In this document: piece by piece, positions 63,096 through 64,000 of the stretch | Numbering within the stretch: the first letter of the stretch is position 1 | Layout: every line of letters starts with the position of its first letter | IMG/VR virus record: IMGVR_UViG_3300010401_000004 | Location: 1 to 64,000 of that record | Length of the DNA stretch: 64,000 nucleotides | Direction: 5' to 3' (one strand) | Source: a virus | Notes under the pieces: model-generated | The model's input: the letters and a program-made list of their open reading frames with translations, nothing else | What the model was told of the DNA's origin: nothing | Database searches by the model: none | Translations under genes and position numbers: made by a program

Positions 63096-64000
63096 TCCCT
63101 GACTCCCTGACTGGCGCTTTGAATAACAATTTCATGAAGCTGGTCTATTGAACCAGAGAGTTCGTTGTACACCCCTTCAACTCTTAGCGTTGACTGAGCA
63201 AGGTTAGGGCAATTTACAAGTAACTGCTTAGACTGAGTAACTGTTGTGCTGGAGGGGACTGTGACTGAGCCGGTAAGACTACTTGAGTTTCCATCCTCCA
63301 ACGCTGTGACTGGAATTGACTCTCCGGATTGTGCTCCAAACACTCCCACCGATCCGCCAATACTGCTCATTGTAACTCTTACTCTTTTGACTACATGCGA
63401 CCGCAATTCATCGTCATAGTCACTGAACGGTGGAGCAACGAACCAGTGGATTCCAAGTGAATTGTCGGTAACGTCAAACCCCGCCGTAGCAATGGAAACT
63501 ATATCTCCGCTGAATCTTCCACCCTCCAAGAAATACAACATATTGCCTATAGTCGCTGCCGAGGTAACAATCATGTCCTTTTGAGTGTTGGTCAGCGTCA
63601 CTTGCCCGATCCAGTCATTCTGTCTCAATCCGAATAATAAAATCTTTGTCGTCCAGAACCCGTCATCATTCAGTGAATCCGCAGAGTGAAAGTAACACAC
63701 GGCATTATTCTGCGGGTCGTAAGCTACCAGAACATGGCCCGGGTTCCAGGTATCGGTTATTTCTGAGACCTTTGCCGCGAAATCGAATTCCTCTGTTCCT
63801 GAAACGCCTTGCGGAGTAGAGCGCGCTGGGCCTTGCACTGAATGACCATAGAGAGTGTCATTAACAAAAACTAACTGATTCGCATTCGCAAAACCAACCG
63901 ACCAGAAGGGTTGAATCAATACTGGAACCGTATCGTCATTTGTCCCTTGCGCGATCTCAAGATGGTTCGTAGTGAGTAAGTAGATTCTCCCTGCGGCTGA
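63092..64000 (-). CDS. beta-rich virion protein, N-terminus beyond the right edge
   Basis: The frame is open from the window edge (first codons read S-A-A-G-R-I-Y-L-L) to a stop that overlaps the next gene (ATGA), so about 302 C-terminal residues are seen. Repeating strands (QLVFVNDTLYGHSVQG, VLVAYDPQNNAVCYF, GNMLYFLEGG) suggest a beta-propeller like phage stabilisation/tail hub proteins (P22 gp10-like). That family is an inference. No apparent similarity to the partial gene at the left edge. Confidence 0.75.
   Translation of the reverse strand, partial: SAAGRIYLLTTNHLEIAQGTNDDTVPVLIQPFWSVGFANANQLVFVNDTLYGHSVQGPARSTPQGVSGTEEFDFAAKVSEITDTWNPGHVLVAYDPQNNAVCYFHSADSLNDDGFWTTKILLFGLRQNDWIGQVTLTNTQKDMIVTSAATIGNMLYFLEGGRFSGDIVSIATAGFDVTDNSLGIHWFVAPPFSDYDDELRSHVVKRVRVTMSSIGGSVGVFGAQSGESIPVTALEDGNSSSLTGSVTVPSSTTVTQSKQLLVNCPNLAQSTLRVEGVYNELSGSIDQLHEIVIQSASQGVRE

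Noticed and set aside
1-64000. CRISPR array, rRNA, insertion sequence, integrase or attachment site
   Set aside because: No regularly spaced 25-40 bp repeat series, no rRNA-like sequence, no transposase or integrase motifs, and no tRNA-derived attachment core were recognised on either strand.

Overview
The window is a large piece of a tailed-phage genome (Caudoviricetes). It most resembles a short-tailed, P22-like layout: portal, scaffold and coat in a row, a giant lytic-transglycosylase/ART polyvalent virion protein, large and small terminase subunits, long fibre proteins and an amidase/holin lysis region. I see no rRNA, tRNA, integrase, DNA polymerase or primase. Base composition looks mid-range with no abrupt change. 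I cannot name the host; several promoters that appear to give leaderless mRNAs suggest one that tolerates leaderless translation.

Layout. (1) 1-21.1 kb, minus strand, late virion block. In transcription order: small terminase (20.5-21.1 kb), small genes, a coiled-coil virion protein, the 1,858-residue polyvalent protein, large terminase, small head genes, portal, a free-standing zinc-finger/HNH endonuclease, scaffold, major capsid protein and a structural gene cut by the left edge. (2) 21.2-31.0 kb, minus strand, a dense accessory operon of about 25 small genes, many with zinc ribbons and ATGA/TAATG couplings, plus a two-gene plus-strand island at 23.7-24.2 kb. (3) 31.0-45.9 kb, mostly plus strand, early/replication block. 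It starts at a divergent promoter pair and carries many small proteins, a Cas4/RecB-like nuclease, a Sak4-like ATPase, a candidate ssDNA-binding protein, RusA, a DnaN-like sliding clamp, an orphan DNA methyltransferase and a DUF4406 protein. A three-gene minus-strand module (33.3-34.5 kb: HTH protein, small protein, RepA-like ATPase) sits inside it beside a symmetric iteron-like array. (4) 46.0-50.2 kb, minus strand: secreted proteins, holin, HNH endonuclease, amidase. (5) 50.3-52.2 kb, plus-strand island: small protein, SprT-like metalloprotease, XRE regulator, HNH endonuclease. (6) 52.2-64 kb, minus strand: membrane/coiled-coil proteins, three fibre-type proteins, a PAPS-reductase-like protein, a GNAT acetyltransferase and a beta-rich virion protein cut by the right edge.

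How it fits together (inference). If the genome is circular or circularly permuted, leftward late transcription runs from terminase through the coat gene off the left edge and re-enters at the right edge through tail, fibre and lysis genes. The window would then be most of the genome. Replication would depend on the host replisome, with the phage adding an iteron origin with a RepA-like ATPase, its own sliding clamp and a recombination set.

The least explained parts are non-coding stretches inside the early operon (38.74-39.28, 41.40-41.71 and 41.84-42.18 kb). They are rich in paired stems, tetraloop hairpins and dispersed repeats and look like structured RNAs. The other notable features are the iteron array at 33.17-33.26 kb and the leaderless-start promoters.
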